Shown here piece after piece: positions 1-9,263 of a DNA stretch of 64,000 nt. The position numbers and the translations under genes are program-made. Source of the stretch: Chlorobiota bacterium (GTDB taxonomy: Bacteria; Bacteroidota; Ignavibacteria; OLB7); contig JAQBOZ010000007.1 in the NCBI GenBank assembly GCA_028287785.1, forward strand, positions 397,393-461,392, given 5' to 3'. Each line of letters starts with the position of its first letter. Positions within the stretch are counted from its first letter, which is position 1. Below the pieces are notes generated by a model. It saw nothing but the letters and a program-made list of their open reading frames with translations. It was not told where the DNA came from and made no database searches.

Positions 1-1631
1 TCAAGTACACCCCCGCCGATGGCGGATCGATCTCCGTTGGAACCTCGGGGAGCTTCGGCGTGAACAACGATGTCTATGTGGTGAAAACCGCCGCATGCGG
101 CGCCATCGTCTGGTCCAACACCTATGATCTGGGAGGGGGCGATGATGGCGAAAGCATCGCGCTGACGGATGACGGCGGCTATATCATCACCGGGGTCACG
201 GAGAACAACACCGGTTGCTGCAACCGGTTCGCGGCTTTCCTGCTGAAGCTGGACCCCACCGGCAACGTGCAGTGGGCGCAGACCTACGGCGGCGGGCAGG
301 ACTACAACTTCGCCCAGTACGACGCCGGGCTGGAGGTGATACAGAACCCGAACGACAAGGGCTATGTGGTTGCCGGGGGAACGACCACCCTGGGGTGGAA
401 CAGCCCGCTTGGTGGCTACATGGGGTGGATCATCAGAACCGATCTCATGGGACAGCTTCTCTGGTGCCGCGCATACGGTCCGCAGAGGTCATTCTTCACC
501 TCCGTGACGCTGGCAAACGGCGGCACGGAGATCCTGGCCGCGGGCACATCGGAGATGGGAGGCGGCACCTACGATATCTTCGCCGTGCGCGTCCGGGATG
601 CCGACGGAAGTTTCGGCGCCACAGGATGGGCCTATGACATGCTGCCGCTCGCCACTTCTCAGGGGATGCGTATCCGGGAATGCGCCAACGGCAACATCGT
701 CATCGCCGGCATAACGATAAGCCCCACCGGGAACAACGCGGGCTATCTGCTGGAGGTGCGGTCGAACGGCACGTATTTCAACGACAGGACCTATGAACTC
801 AATGGCGCCACCATCCAGCTTAACGATGTCGCGGAGCTGCCGAGCGGGGATTTCGTGGTCGTCGGCACGGATTACAACCCGTCAGGAGGGTTCGGCAGGT
901 CCGATCTCCTGCTGATGGAGATCGATCGCGCCACGTTCGCCCCCAACTGGACCAGCATCCACGGCGGCGTGGACTACGACAGGGGCGCGGCGCTTGCCAT
1001 CGCACCGCCAACGGGTTTGCCCAGCTATGATATCTATGCCGCCGGCAACACTTCGAGTTTCGCCCCCGGCTCCTACCTTTACCTGCTCCGCGCCAACCCT
1101 GGAAGCGTCTCCGGCTGCAATGACGCCGGCGAGAGCCTCCTGACCGATTCGTGGGGGCAGACCACGGTTCCACTCACCTTCCCGCTCCCCCACTTCAGGA
1201 CGGGATGCAAGGCCACCGCATCGCAGAAAGCCAACCTGGCGCAGACATGGCTCTGCAATATCTGCCCCGTCACGCGGAAGAGCCACGATGAAGATCCCGG
1301 CGATATCGGCGACACGCACGGCGGCGGCGACAACAAGACCTCCGATGTGAAAACCGGCGAGAACGCAGGCGGCATGATGATGGTGCAGCCCAACCCGGTT
1401 CTCAACGGCGAGCACTTCATCCTCACCTGGCACAGCCCATCCCTCAGGCCGGTGACAATCACCGTCGCCGATCTCTCCGGCAAGGTGGTCTACAACACCA
1501 CCGAGGATTTCCCGATGTCCATCGGCCAGAAGACGATCGAGACGAAGGGATGGGCCAACGGGACCTACATGGTGCGGATCGATATCGACGGAACCAGCGA
1601 GACGAAGCGCGTCGTGGTGATCGGCAGGTAA
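1..1631 (+). CDS. T9SS-sorted beta-propeller-like secreted protein (5' end outside window)
   Basis: The frame is open from the first bases of the window (codons start at base 3), so the N-terminus and any signal peptide lie upstream. The visible part (about 540 residues) holds repeated blades of the type GGYIITG, GYVVAGG, EILAAGT, NIVIAGI, DFVVVGT and YDIYAAG, spaced 50-60 residues apart, as in bacterial propeller proteins. After a Gly/Asp-rich linker, the last 80 residues (MMMVQPNPVLNGE to the terminal KRVVVIGR) have the pattern of a T9SS type A sorting domain: PNP motif, VADLSGKVV strand, NGTYMVRI strand. Inferred location is the cell surface or medium; function is unknown. A terminator-like hairpin follows at 1674. 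Confidence 0.85.
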   Translation, partial: KYTPADGGSISVGTSGSFGVNNDVYVVKTAACGAIVWSNTYDLGGGDDGESIALTDDGGYIITGVTENNTGCCNRFAAFLLKLDPTGNVQWAQTYGGGQDYNFAQYDAGLEVIQNPNDKGYVVAGGTTTLGWNSPLGGYMGWIIRTDLMGQLLWCRAYGPQRSFFTSVTLANGGTEILAAGTSEMGGGTYDIFAVRVRDADGSFGATGWAYDMLPLATSQGMRIRECANGNIVIAGITISPTGNNAGYLLEVRSNGTYFNDRTYELNGATIQLNDVAELPSGDFVVVGTDYNPSGGFGRSDLLLMEIDRATFAPNWTSIHGGVDYDRGAALAIAPPTGLPSYDIYAAGNTSSFAPGSYLYLLRANPGSVSGCNDAGESLLTDSWGQTTVPLTFPLPHFRTGCKATASQKANLAQTWLCNICPVTRKSHDEDPGDIGDTHGGGDNKTSDVKTGENAGGMMMVQPNPVLNGEHFILTWHSPSLRPVTITVADLSGKVVYNTTEDFPMSIGQKTIETKGWANGTYMVRIDIDGTSETKRVVVIGR

Positions 1632-1673
1632 TGGCCGTGATCCGGGGATGATGATCACCGGGTGGTGGTAGCG

Positions 1674-1709
1674 AAGAGGGAGGACGCCCGCAACGGCGGC
1701 ATCCCTCTT
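1674..1709 (+). terminator. Rho-independent terminator after the T9SS protein
   Basis: Arms AAGAGGGA (1674-1681) and TCCCTCTT (1702-1709) pair perfectly around a GC-rich inner stem and are followed by TTGTTT. Confidence 0.7.
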
Positions 1710-1749
1710 TTGTTTCCGTTTCATGCGGATGGAACTCCTCCGGCATTCG

Positions 1750-1757
1750 TAGCTTTG
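1750..1757 (+). promoter_or_regulatory. Possible Bacteroidota-type -7 box (TAGCTTTG)
   Basis: TAGCTTTG matches the TAnnTTTG -7 consensus known from Bacteroidota. It lies only 7 bases before the ATG of the helicase-nuclease gene, so the mRNA would be nearly leaderless. No clear TTTG -33 element was found at the usual distance, so the call is weak. Confidence 0.3.
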
Positions 1758-1764
1758 CCGCCGT

Positions 1765-4700
1765 ATGACCCGATTTACACTCGACCAGAAAAAGGCGCAC
1801 GATCCGAATCGTCACATCTCCATCACGGCGAACGCCGGATCGGGAAAGACGCGGGTCCTCGTCAGCCGCTACTGCGATATCGTTGAACACTTCGGCGCGA
1901 TGCCGGGAGATATCGCCGCGATCACCTTCACCGAGAAGGCGGCCTCGGAGCTTCGCGGAAAGATCGCCGAGGAATTTGAACGGCGGCTTGGCAGCGATCA
2001 GCATCGCGCGTCCTGGTGGCTGCTGAAAACCGCCCGCGAGAAATTCCCATCGGCCATCGTCTCCACCATTCACGGCTTCTGCTCGCAACTCCTCCGCGAG
2101 TTCCCGATAGAAACCGGCGTGGCCCCCAACTACGCGGTGATCAGCGGCTACGAACGGCGCAGGATGAGCGAGGATACGCTGATGGAGGCGATCGAGCACG
2201 CGCTGGCGGAATCCGGCGGGGCGGAGTTCGAACGGACCTTCGATCTGGCCCGGCGGCTCGGTCGCGAGAAGATGGAGAACATCCTGAGGATGATGATCAA
2301 CCGCCGCGAGATCATCACCTTCAGTCGCATGGGGGGCGTCCTGGCCCTGGAGCGCGATGAAACGCTTGAACGATGGCGGACGCGCCTGGATGCGGTGGTG
2401 CGCGGCATGCTCCTGAACGCCGATACGATACCCGCATTCGCCCGGCTGATGGAGATGCTGAAGGACGACAAGGCCGCCGAGGCGGGCCCGGTCTTCGCCG
2501 ATCTGCGCGCCGCCCGCTCCGCCGATGAGATCATCACCCGCGCCAACGCCCTCCGCGAGCTTCTGCTGACAAAGGAGGGGAGCCCCCGCAAACGCTCCTA
2601 CCGCCTGAGCGGCGAGGAGTTCGAAGTGCTGGAATATCCCGCGATGACCCTCAGCTCCGCGTTCCGGCGCGCCGGAAAGTTCCTCGAAGCCAGCGGCGAT
2701 CCCGATCTCCACGGCCAGCTCTTCGACGACACGCAACTCCTTCTCAAGGTCTACGACGATGCCATGCGGCGCTACGCTGCGCGCAAGGACCGGCTGAACG
2801 TGCTGGACTTCGAGGACCTGCAACTGCGGCTGCTGGAAGCGCTCCGGCAACCGGAGGCGCGCGAGAGGATGGCCCGGCGATTCCGCCACATCATGATCGA
2901 TGAGTTCCAGGATACCAACGAACTCCAGTACTCGATCGCCCGCGATCTCCTGGAAGGGCTCGGCTTCGGCCATCTCTGCATCGTCGGCGACCGGAAGCAG
3001 TCGATCTACGGGTTCCGCAACGCGGAGGTGGAAGTCTTTACGAAGGCGACCGAGGAGATCCGCGTCGGCAACCGGGAGCAGGGGCGTGACGATGGCCCGC
3101 TCTGGTTCCGCTCCGAACGGATAGAGCCGGAATCGCGCGAGGAGGCGCAGGGGGTGATCAACCTGAACGCATCGTTCCGCCTCCTCCCGTCGATCTGCGC
3201 CTATGTCAACACAAGCTGCCGGCCGATCATCGGCAGAAGCGCGTCGTCGATGTTCGGCGTGGAGTACGATGATCTGGTCTGCGCCCGGCGCTCGGCCGGA
3301 CGGGGAAAGGTGGAGATCATCCTGCAATCCCCGGAACAGGAGACGGAGGATGGCCCGGAGGCGGACCGCTGCGATCCGATCTGGTGCCCGGAGGCGGAGA
3401 TGACAGCCCGCCGACTGCTCGACATCGTGGCGCGCGGCGAGGCCGTTGTCTGGGAATGCCCGGCCGGCGAGGAGGAGGAAACGGCGCGACCGGCGCGGTT
3501 CAGCGATATGGCGATCCTCTGCCGCAAACGAACCCACTTCCCCGCAATCGAGGCGGCCTTCAGGAAGTACGGCGTCCTGTTCGTCACGCACGGCGGCGTC
3601 GGATTCTACAAGACCCAGGAGATCCACGATCTCCTCAATTATCTCCGCACGCTCCTGAACTCGCGCGATGATATCGCCCTGCTCGGCGTCCTCCGCTCCC
3701 CCTTCTTCTGCGTCTCCGATGCCGATCTCTATCGCCTGACGCTGGCGCGCGACCCGGCCGGCGAGGAGAACGACCTCTGGTCGCGAGCGATCCGAAGCGC
3801 CGAATCGGGGGCGGCCGGTGAGCCTATGCGTCGCGCGGTGGAGATGATCGCCGACGACCGCTGCATGGCAAGCCGCATCCCGATATCGCTGCTGCTCCGT
3901 CGCGTGCTGGAGCGGACCGGCTGGCGCGGAGCGGTGATCGGCGCCGAACGTGGCGAGCAGAATCTGGCGAATGTCGACAAGCTGATCGAGATGGCGCGGG
4001 AGTATGAATCGCGCGGATTCACCAACCTGTTCGATTTCGTTGAACGGGTCAGCGAGATGGTGGAGCTTGAGGAGATGGAGGGTGAGGCGCCGGTCAACAC
4101 CGGGCGCGACGCCGTCCGCCTGATGACGATGCACGCCGCCAAGGGGCTGGAGTTCCCGATCGTGGTGCTGCCGGCGCTCCACTCCCCCACGCGCGTATCG
4201 ACCGAGCCGTTTTTCGACAAGGATCTCGGGTTCGGATGGAACTGGAAGTACAACAAGGAGGAGCACCGGCCGGCGATTGTCGCGCTGATGGGGCTGCGGG
4301 AGAGCGAGCGGGAACGGGCGGAGGAGGCGCGGCTCTTCTACGTGGCGGCAACCCGCGCGCGCGATCTGCTGATCCTCTCCGGCGAATACGATCGCCGGAA
4401 GCCGCCGGTCGGCACGATGCTCGATTGGGCGATCGCCCCGTTCTCCTTTCTTCCCGAGGCAAGCGGCCCGGCCCGGCTGGTGGCGCCATCGCTCCGCTTC
4501 CTCGACGCCGACGGCGTGACCGAGCGAACCGAGACATGGGAACAGCGCGTGGATTTCCATCTCTCAGTCGATGACCTTCCCCGCTACTCTCCGTTCGGGG
4601 ATACGCCAACGCCGTTCCGCGCGGATGCCGTCAGGATCGGCGAGCTGCGGGCGCGCGTGGAGGGGGAGATCTACTCGGCAACCCAGTTGCTGATCTATAC

Positions 4701-5526
4701 CCAGTGCCCCACCAAATATTATCTGAAGTATCGCCTGGGCATTCCGGAGAAGATCGCCGAGGCGTATGACATCGATCCCGACTCACGCGACAGCGAGGAT
4801 GGGACCATCTTCGCCCGGCTCTTCCGTCGCGCCGCAATCAGCATCGACCAGGCCGTGCCGGAAAACGCCGCCGCGCTCCCTCTGCTCGCAACCGACGCCG
4901 GCGATCCCGACGATCGCCCCGCGATCGAGCGGATCATCGACGATGCGTTGCGGCTGGAACCGCTGGTGCCGGAGGATCTTGTAAGGATGCGGACGATGTT
5001 GCTGGAAACCTTCCAGCGGCTTCTCTCCAGCCCGGCCGCCGTGGCGATCCTCTTCCCCCCCGGGGGCCGATCACGCACCGATTACGAGCTGCGGATGCCG
5101 TTTGAATCTGAGTATCTGCTGGGGGTGATCGACCGCGTGGTGGAGATGGAGGATGGAACGCTCTCGCTGGTGCAGTACAAGACGCGACGGCTGGACCGCG
5201 CGGAGCTTCGCGCCGCGGCCGAGGGATATCTGCCGCAGTTGCGCGCCTACGCCTATCTGATTGCCGCGCTCAACCCGGCGCAGCGATCGATACAGGGGAC
5301 GGTGCTTTTCACCGAGCACCCTGACGAGCCGCAGAGCTTTGTCTTTTCGCGGTTCGAGACAACGAGGATCGAGGAGGAGATCCGCGCGGCGATCAGCGAT
5401 ATCCGCGCCCTGAGCTTCAGCGGCCGGCGGGAGCTGCCGTTGCGAACGCCTCACTGCCCGGAATGCCCCTACTGGATCGAGCGCACCTGCCTGCTGGCGA
5501 GGGCCGGGGAGAGCGGCGTCTGCTGA
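1765..5526 (+). CDS. AddA-like UvrD-family helicase with C-terminal RecB-type nuclease domain
   Basis: A 1253-residue superfamily 1A helicase. Walker A is ANAGSGKT (about 22-29), motif II is IDEFQDTN (about 377), motif III is VGDRKQSIYGFRN (about 405), and the late motifs are MTMHAAKGLEFP (about 790) and FYVAATRARDLL (about 858). The C-terminal third is a RecB-family nuclease: Asp1123 in GVIDRV, Lys1139 in VQYK, and QLRAYAY at 1158. The acidic residue expected two before the lysine (DYK) is Gln1137. Cys981, Cys1231, Cys1234 and Cys1242 are placed like the Fe-S staple of AddB and Cas4 nucleases. The likely role is processing of broken DNA ends, but no addB partner is in view. The stop codon lies inside the arm of a perfect hairpin. 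Confidence 0.9.
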   Translation: MTRFTLDQKKAHDPNRHISITANAGSGKTRVLVSRYCDIVEHFGAMPGDIAAITFTEKAASELRGKIAEEFERRLGSDQHRASWWLLKTAREKFPSAIVSTIHGFCSQLLREFPIETGVAPNYAVISGYERRRMSEDTLMEAIEHALAESGGAEFERTFDLARRLGREKMENILRMMINRREIITFSRMGGVLALERDETLERWRTRLDAVVRGMLLNADTIPAFARLMEMLKDDKAAEAGPVFADLRAARSADEIITRANALRELLLTKEGSPRKRSYRLSGEEFEVLEYPAMTLSSAFRRAGKFLEASGDPDLHGQLFDDTQLLLKVYDDAMRRYAARKDRLNVLDFEDLQLRLLEALRQPEARERMARRFRHIMIDEFQDTNELQYSIARDLLEGLGFGHLCIVGDRKQSIYGFRNAEVEVFTKATEEIRVGNREQGRDDGPLWFRSERIEPESREEAQGVINLNASFRLLPSICAYVNTSCRPIIGRSASSMFGVEYDDLVCARRSAGRGKVEIILQSPEQETEDGPEADRCDPIWCPEAEMTARRLLDIVARGEAVVWECPAGEEEETARPARFSDMAILCRKRTHFPAIEAAFRKYGVLFVTHGGVGFYKTQEIHDLLNYLRTLLNSRDDIALLGVLRSPFFCVSDADLYRLTLARDPAGEENDLWSRAIRSAESGAAGEPMRRAVEMIADDRCMASRIPISLLLRRVLERTGWRGAVIGAERGEQNLANVDKLIEMAREYESRGFTNLFDFVERVSEMVELEEMEGEAPVNTGRDAVRLMTMHAAKGLEFPIVVLPALHSPTRVSTEPFFDKDLGFGWNWKYNKEEHRPAIVALMGLRESERERAEEARLFYVAATRARDLLILSGEYDRRKPPVGTMLDWAIAPFSFLPEASGPARLVAPSLRFLDADGVTERTETWEQRVDFHLSVDDLPRYSPFGDTPTPFRADAVRIGELRARVEGEIYSATQLLIYTQCPTKYYLKYRLGIPEKIAEAYDIDPDSRDSEDGTIFARLFRRAAISIDQAVPENAAALPLLATDAGDPDDRPAIERIIDDALRLEPLVPEDLVRMRTMLLETFQRLLSSPAAVAILFPPGGRSRTDYELRMPFESEYLLGVIDRVVEMEDGTLSLVQYKTRRLDRAELRAAAEGYLPQLRAYAYLIAALNPAQRSIQGTVLFTEHPDEPQSFVFSRFETTRIEEEIRAAISDIRALSFSGRRELPLRTPHCPECPYWIERTCLLARAGESGVC

Positions 5527-5795
5527 TGACCTGCATGGGGTTGCACCCCATGCAGGTCATCAGCTATGGCGCCCCGTTGGGGCTCGGGATGCAAGGAACA
5601 ACTCCACCGATCTCCTCTTCTTCAAGCCCCGGAGGGGCGCAACTCCCGGTGCGCGAGGTGTGCATGGGGTTGCACCTCATGCACCAGCTATGGCGCCCCG
5701 TTGGGGCTCGGGATGCAAGGAACAACTCCGCCGATCTCCTCTTCTTCAAGCCCCGGAGGGGCGCAACTCCCGGTGCGCGGGGCATCGCCCCGCGC
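5522..5795. repeat. Dispersed palindromic repeat, family A: perfect hairpin plus two near-identical 95-bp tandem copies
   Basis: A hairpin with 20-bp perfect arms (5522-5541 and 5545-5564, loop TGC) begins at the helicase stop codon. It is followed by direct repeats 5561-5655 and 5685-5779, which differ by one base at a 124-bp period. Each copy contains the core AAGCCCCGGAGGGGCGC, the reverse complement of GCGCCCCTCCGGGGCTT. The copies fill the gap between two convergent genes, and the last one abuts the PBP1A stop. Confidence 0.9.
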
Positions 5796-8114
5796 CTAAG
5801 GGTTCTTCTTCTGCCCGTCGAACTTCTTATCCTCCGATGTGGGAGGAGCAAGAATATCTTTTTTATCATCGGGGGTCCCGCCGCCGTTGTCGCCGCCCCC
5901 ATCTCCACCGGAGTTGTCCATCACTGTATGATCGTTATCCCCGCCTCCGGCATCGCCCCCGCTGTTCAGCACTCCGGTGGGAACACGGCTGTTCTCCAGC
6001 GGCTCCCGGCTGTAGTTGTACGGCACCTTGTCGTACGAGCGGCTCGGCTGGCCGATAAACTCGCGCTGGTCGTACGGCAGCCGGTCATCCTGATAGACCT
6101 TCGCCATAAAGCGCCCCCAGATCGGCGCGGCGGCCTTGCCTCCCTGCCCGTACCAGCCGGTGAACTTGATGCGGTGATCATCGAACCCGACCCATGCGCC
6201 GGCCACCAGTTCCGGCGTGTAGCCCACAAACCATGCATCGGCGAAATCCTGCGTGGTGCCGGTCTTGCCGGCCGCCGGGTAGTTGAACCAGCGACGGATC
6301 GAGGTCGCCGTGCCGCCATCGACAACGCCACGCATCATCGACACCATGTCGCTGGCGACCTTCGGCGTAAGGACCTCATGCAGCACCGGCTTGGAGGAGT
6401 AGATGACGTGCCCCCAGCGATCCTCCACCTTGAGGATAAACGTCGGCTCCACGAAGAAGCCCTCGTTGGCGAACGTTCCGTAGGCGGCCGTCAGCTCCAT
6501 CGGCGTCACCTCGGCGGAGCCGAGCGCGATCGACGGGAATTCCGGGATGGGGGATTTGATCCCCATCTCCTTCGCCAGCTTGATCACCTTGGCCGGGGTC
6601 GTCTTCTCGCAGATCAGGCGCGCGGCCACGGTGTTGATCGAGAATTTGAGCGCGCTCCTGAGCGATACCACGCCGCCGCCGCTTCCCTTCGGCGCCCATG
6701 TGCCGCCGCCGGGGATATGGTAGACAAACGACGCGGCGGAGATCGACGAGTTGGGGTTCATCCCCTGCTGCAACGCCGATGCGTAGACGAACGGCTTGAA
6801 CGATGATCCGGGCTGCCTTCTGATCTGCGTCACATGGTTCAGGCCGCGACCCGATGTGATATCGCTTCCCCCCACCATCGCCCTGACAAATCCGGTCTTC
6901 GGCTCGATCACCACGAAGCCTGTTTCGATCTGCGTGGCCTCCTTCTTTACCGAGTCGATGAAGTCCGGCCGCTGCGTCAGCGCCTTGATCACCTTCACCC
7001 GGTCGTCCTCCGTGAGCGCCGCCTTGTACTCCTCGCTCTCGCGCGCGGCCCGCCCGACGATCTGCTTCAGCAGCGGCTCCTTGCCGCGCCACGACCAGCT
7101 TTTGCTGAACATCGGCTGGAACTCGTTCAGATGCTCGCGCACCGCCTCGTTCGCGTATTTCTGGATGCGGGTATCGAGCGTGGTGTAGATCACCAGGCCA
7201 TCCCGATAGAGATTATAGCCCTGCAACTTCGGCTCCTTCGCCAGGCTGAGACGGAGCGCCTCCACGAAATGCGATGCGATCCCCACCTCCTTCTTCTGCT
7301 TGACGAAGACGATCGGCTTGCGGCTGTACTCCGTATACTCCTTGCCGCTCAGATAGCCCATCTGCATCATCAGCGCCAGCACCGTGTTCCGCCGCTCGAT
7401 GGCCCGGTCATAATGCTGATCCGCGTCGTAGTTCTCCGGCGCCTTCAGCACGCCGACCAGATAGGCGCTCTCATCATCGGTCAGGTCGATCGGTCGCTTG
7501 TTGAAATAGATCTCGCTGGCGACCTGGATGCCGTAGGCGCCATGACCGAAGTAGACGGTGTTGGCGTACATCTCCATGATCTCGTTCTTCGTATACGTCC
7601 GCTCGATCTGCACGGCCGTGAACTGCTCGCGGAGCTTGCGGCTGATCGTCACCTCCTGCGAGAGATAGAGGTTGCGGGCAAGCTGCTGCGTGATGGTGCT
7701 GGCCCCCTCCTTGGCGAGATTCATCGACATCACATTCTTCACCACCGCCTTCAGAATGCGCTCGAGGTTCACCCCCCAGTGATCGTAGAATTTCTGATCC
7801 TCCGTGGCGATCAACGCCTTGGCGAAGCTCTTGGGGATGGAGTCGTAACGAATATATGTCCGGTTATGGACGAAGAACTGATCGAGCGGGATGCCGTCGG
7901 CGGTGAGGATGCGCGTGGAGAGATCGGCTCGCGGGTTCTCCAGTTCCTCCAGCGATGGGAGCGAGCTGGCGATCTCGACGAAGTAGATGGTGACGGCCAC
8001 CAGGCCGAAGAGCGCAATGATGGCCCCGACGCCGATCGCGGACCGGATGTAGGACCGGCGCACGCCACGCGGCTGAGAGTCGTCGGTCTGGGAGAATGTG
8101 TTGTCGTTTTTCAT
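5796..8114 (-). CDS. Penicillin-binding protein 1A (bifunctional class A PBP)
   Basis: A 772-residue bifunctional peptidoglycan synthase. It has a cytoplasmic N-tail, one membrane anchor (about 25-49), a glycosyltransferase GT51 domain (about 60-235; ATEDQKFYDHWGV with Glu105, TITQQLARN, and KLREQF with Glu163) and a transpeptidase domain. The transpeptidase motifs are complete: SSFK with Ser437 as nucleophile, SIN at 492-494 and KTGT at 617-620. The tail is rich in Gly, Asp and Lys. It polymerises and cross-links lipid II glycan strands on the outer face of the inner membrane. It follows dapD on the same strand with a 96-bp gap; both serve peptidoglycan synthesis. The TAG stop touches the end of the family A repeat. 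Confidence 0.95.
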   Translation of the reverse strand: MKNDNTFSQTDDSQPRGVRRSYIRSAIGVGAIIALFGLVAVTIYFVEIASSLPSLEELENPRADLSTRILTADGIPLDQFFVHNRTYIRYDSIPKSFAKALIATEDQKFYDHWGVNLERILKAVVKNVMSMNLAKEGASTITQQLARNLYLSQEVTISRKLREQFTAVQIERTYTKNEIMEMYANTVYFGHGAYGIQVASEIYFNKRPIDLTDDESAYLVGVLKAPENYDADQHYDRAIERRNTVLALMMQMGYLSGKEYTEYSRKPIVFVKQKKEVGIASHFVEALRLSLAKEPKLQGYNLYRDGLVIYTTLDTRIQKYANEAVREHLNEFQPMFSKSWSWRGKEPLLKQIVGRAARESEEYKAALTEDDRVKVIKALTQRPDFIDSVKKEATQIETGFVVIEPKTGFVRAMVGGSDITSGRGLNHVTQIRRQPGSSFKPFVYASALQQGMNPNSSISAASFVYHIPGGGTWAPKGSGGGVVSLRSALKFSINTVAARLICEKTTPAKVIKLAKEMGIKSPIPEFPSIALGSAEVTPMELTAAYGTFANEGFFVEPTFILKVEDRWGHVIYSSKPVLHEVLTPKVASDMVSMMRGVVDGGTATSIRRWFNYPAAGKTGTTQDFADAWFVGYTPELVAGAWVGFDDHRIKFTGWYGQGGKAAAPIWGRFMAKVYQDDRLPYDQREFIGQPSRSYDKVPYNYSREPLENSRVPTGVLNSGGDAGGGDNDHTVMDNSGGDGGGDNGGGTPDDKKDILAPPTSEDKKFDGQKKNP

Positions 8115-8210
8115 CGGATATCAGTATCGCCTGTTCAGTAGTTCGTCGTTGTTATGAAGCTCCGCTAACTTCGGGAATGGAGCGATATGCCACAAGCGCC
8201 GCCGGGGGCG

Positions 8211-9047
8211 TCAGCGGAGGGCATCCTCCAGCGCCGTCTTCGCGTCGGTGCGGTCATCGCGGTACTTCACGATGATCGGGGTCGATATCGACAGGCCATG
8301 CCCGGCGGCGAAATCCCCCGCCAGTTTCCGCGCGCCGTTGATCACCACGGCCCCCTCGGGGATCTCCAGCGGACGATCCGGCGCGGCGGAGATGATCCGC
8401 CCGTTCACCAGATCGTAGACGCGGGATGAGGCGGTCAGCACCACGCCGGAGGCCAGCACCGCGCGTCGCCGTACCAGCGTCCCCTCGTAGATCCCGCAGT
8501 TTCCGCCGACCAGCACATCGTCCTCGATGATCACCGGGCTTGCCCCCACCGGCTCCAGCACGCCGCCGACCTGTGCCGCGGCGCTCAGATGCACCCGTTT
8601 GCCGATCTGCGCGCATGTCCCCACCAGCGCGTGCGAATCCACCATGCTCCCGGCATCCACGTACGATCCGATGTTGATATACATCGGCGGCATGCAGATC
8701 ACCCCGGGGGCTATGTAGGCGCCGTCGCGGATGGCGGAGCCACCCGGCACCACGCGGACGCCGTCGGCGGCGCTGAGGCGGCGCATCGGGAGATTGTCCT
8801 TGTCGAAGAAGGAAAAGCCGCCGGTGGAGACATCGGCAAGCGATCCGGCGCGGAAGCCGAGGAGGATTCCCCGCTTTACCCACCCGTTGACACGCCATCC
8901 GTTACCCCCGTCCGGCTCCGCCGAGCGAATCATCCCCGCATTCAACCCCTCCCTCAGCTCGGCGAACAGGGCGTTTGCCTCGTCAATCGGCAATTCGGAA
9001 ACCGGAAGAGCGAAAAGCTCCTCGATACGCTGCTGGAGATCGGCCAT
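8211..9047 (-). CDS. dapD: 2,3,4,5-tetrahydropyridine-2,6-dicarboxylate N-succinyltransferase
   Basis: DapD succinylates tetrahydrodipicolinate with succinyl-CoA in the lysine/diaminopimelate pathway, in the cytoplasm. The 278-residue product has the family's usual length. It shows an N-terminal helical part ([12 protein letters not shown]), the conserved [20 protein letters not shown], and a left-handed parallel beta-helix of hexapeptide repeats (about 105-215) with [19 protein letters not shown] and [17 protein letters not shown]. The ATG at 9047 was chosen because AAGGA stands 5 bases before it; the longer open frame upstream encodes no conserved sequence. The product feeds the cell wall made by the PBP encoded next to it. 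Confidence 0.95.
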   Translation of the reverse strand: MADLQQRIEELFALPVSELPIDEANALFAELREGLNAGMIRSAEPDGGNGWRVNGWVKRGILLGFRAGSLADVSTGGFSFFDKDNLPMRRLSAADGVRVVPGGSAIRDGAYIAPGVICMPPMYINIGSYVDAGSMVDSHALVGTCAQIGKRVHLSAAAQVGGVLEPVGASPVIIEDDVLVGGNCGIYEGTLVRRRAVLASGVVLTASSRVYDLVNGRIISAAPDRPLEIPEGAVVINGARKLAGDFAAGHGLSISTPIIVKYRDDRTDAKTALEDALR

Positions 9048-9183
9048 TGATCCTTGTCCTGACTGATTTGATGATTTCACGCCTCCACGCCGGGAGAGGG
9101 ACAAAGATCGCTGTTTGCGCGGTAACCGGACGTCCCCATGCATAACCTGTAACAAACCTGAACGGTAACGCCCGCTTGCGCCG

Positions 9184-9232
9184 GAGAAAAGTTTTCGTAG
9201 CTTGGAAACTCTAAAAACAGAAACAGTTTCCA
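9184..9232. promoter_or_regulatory. Candidate TetR operator palindromes upstream of the efflux operon
   Basis: Three symmetric elements stand in the 216-bp gap between divergent dapD and the TetR gene. GAAAAGTTTTC lies at 9186-9196 and GAAACAGTTTC at 9220-9230, with centres 34 bp apart. A wider inverted repeat, TGGAAACT/AGTTTCCA, spans 9203-9210 and 9225-9232. TetR regulators commonly bind such palindromes next to their own gene; binding here is inferred. Confidence 0.45.
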
Positions 9233-9263
9233 CGGTATCACGATCTCATCAGCCGATACAGCC

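Noticed and set aside
1459..4560. 1033-codon open frame on the minus strand
   Set aside because: It is antisense to the helicase-nuclease gene and shows the low-complexity Arg/His/Leu composition typical of an open antisense frame in GC-rich DNA.
5566..5908. Short ORFs with repeated APLRGL / RSPLLQAPEGRN-type sequence
   Set aside because: These are translations of the palindromic repeat, which recur at other repeat loci in both strands and frames.
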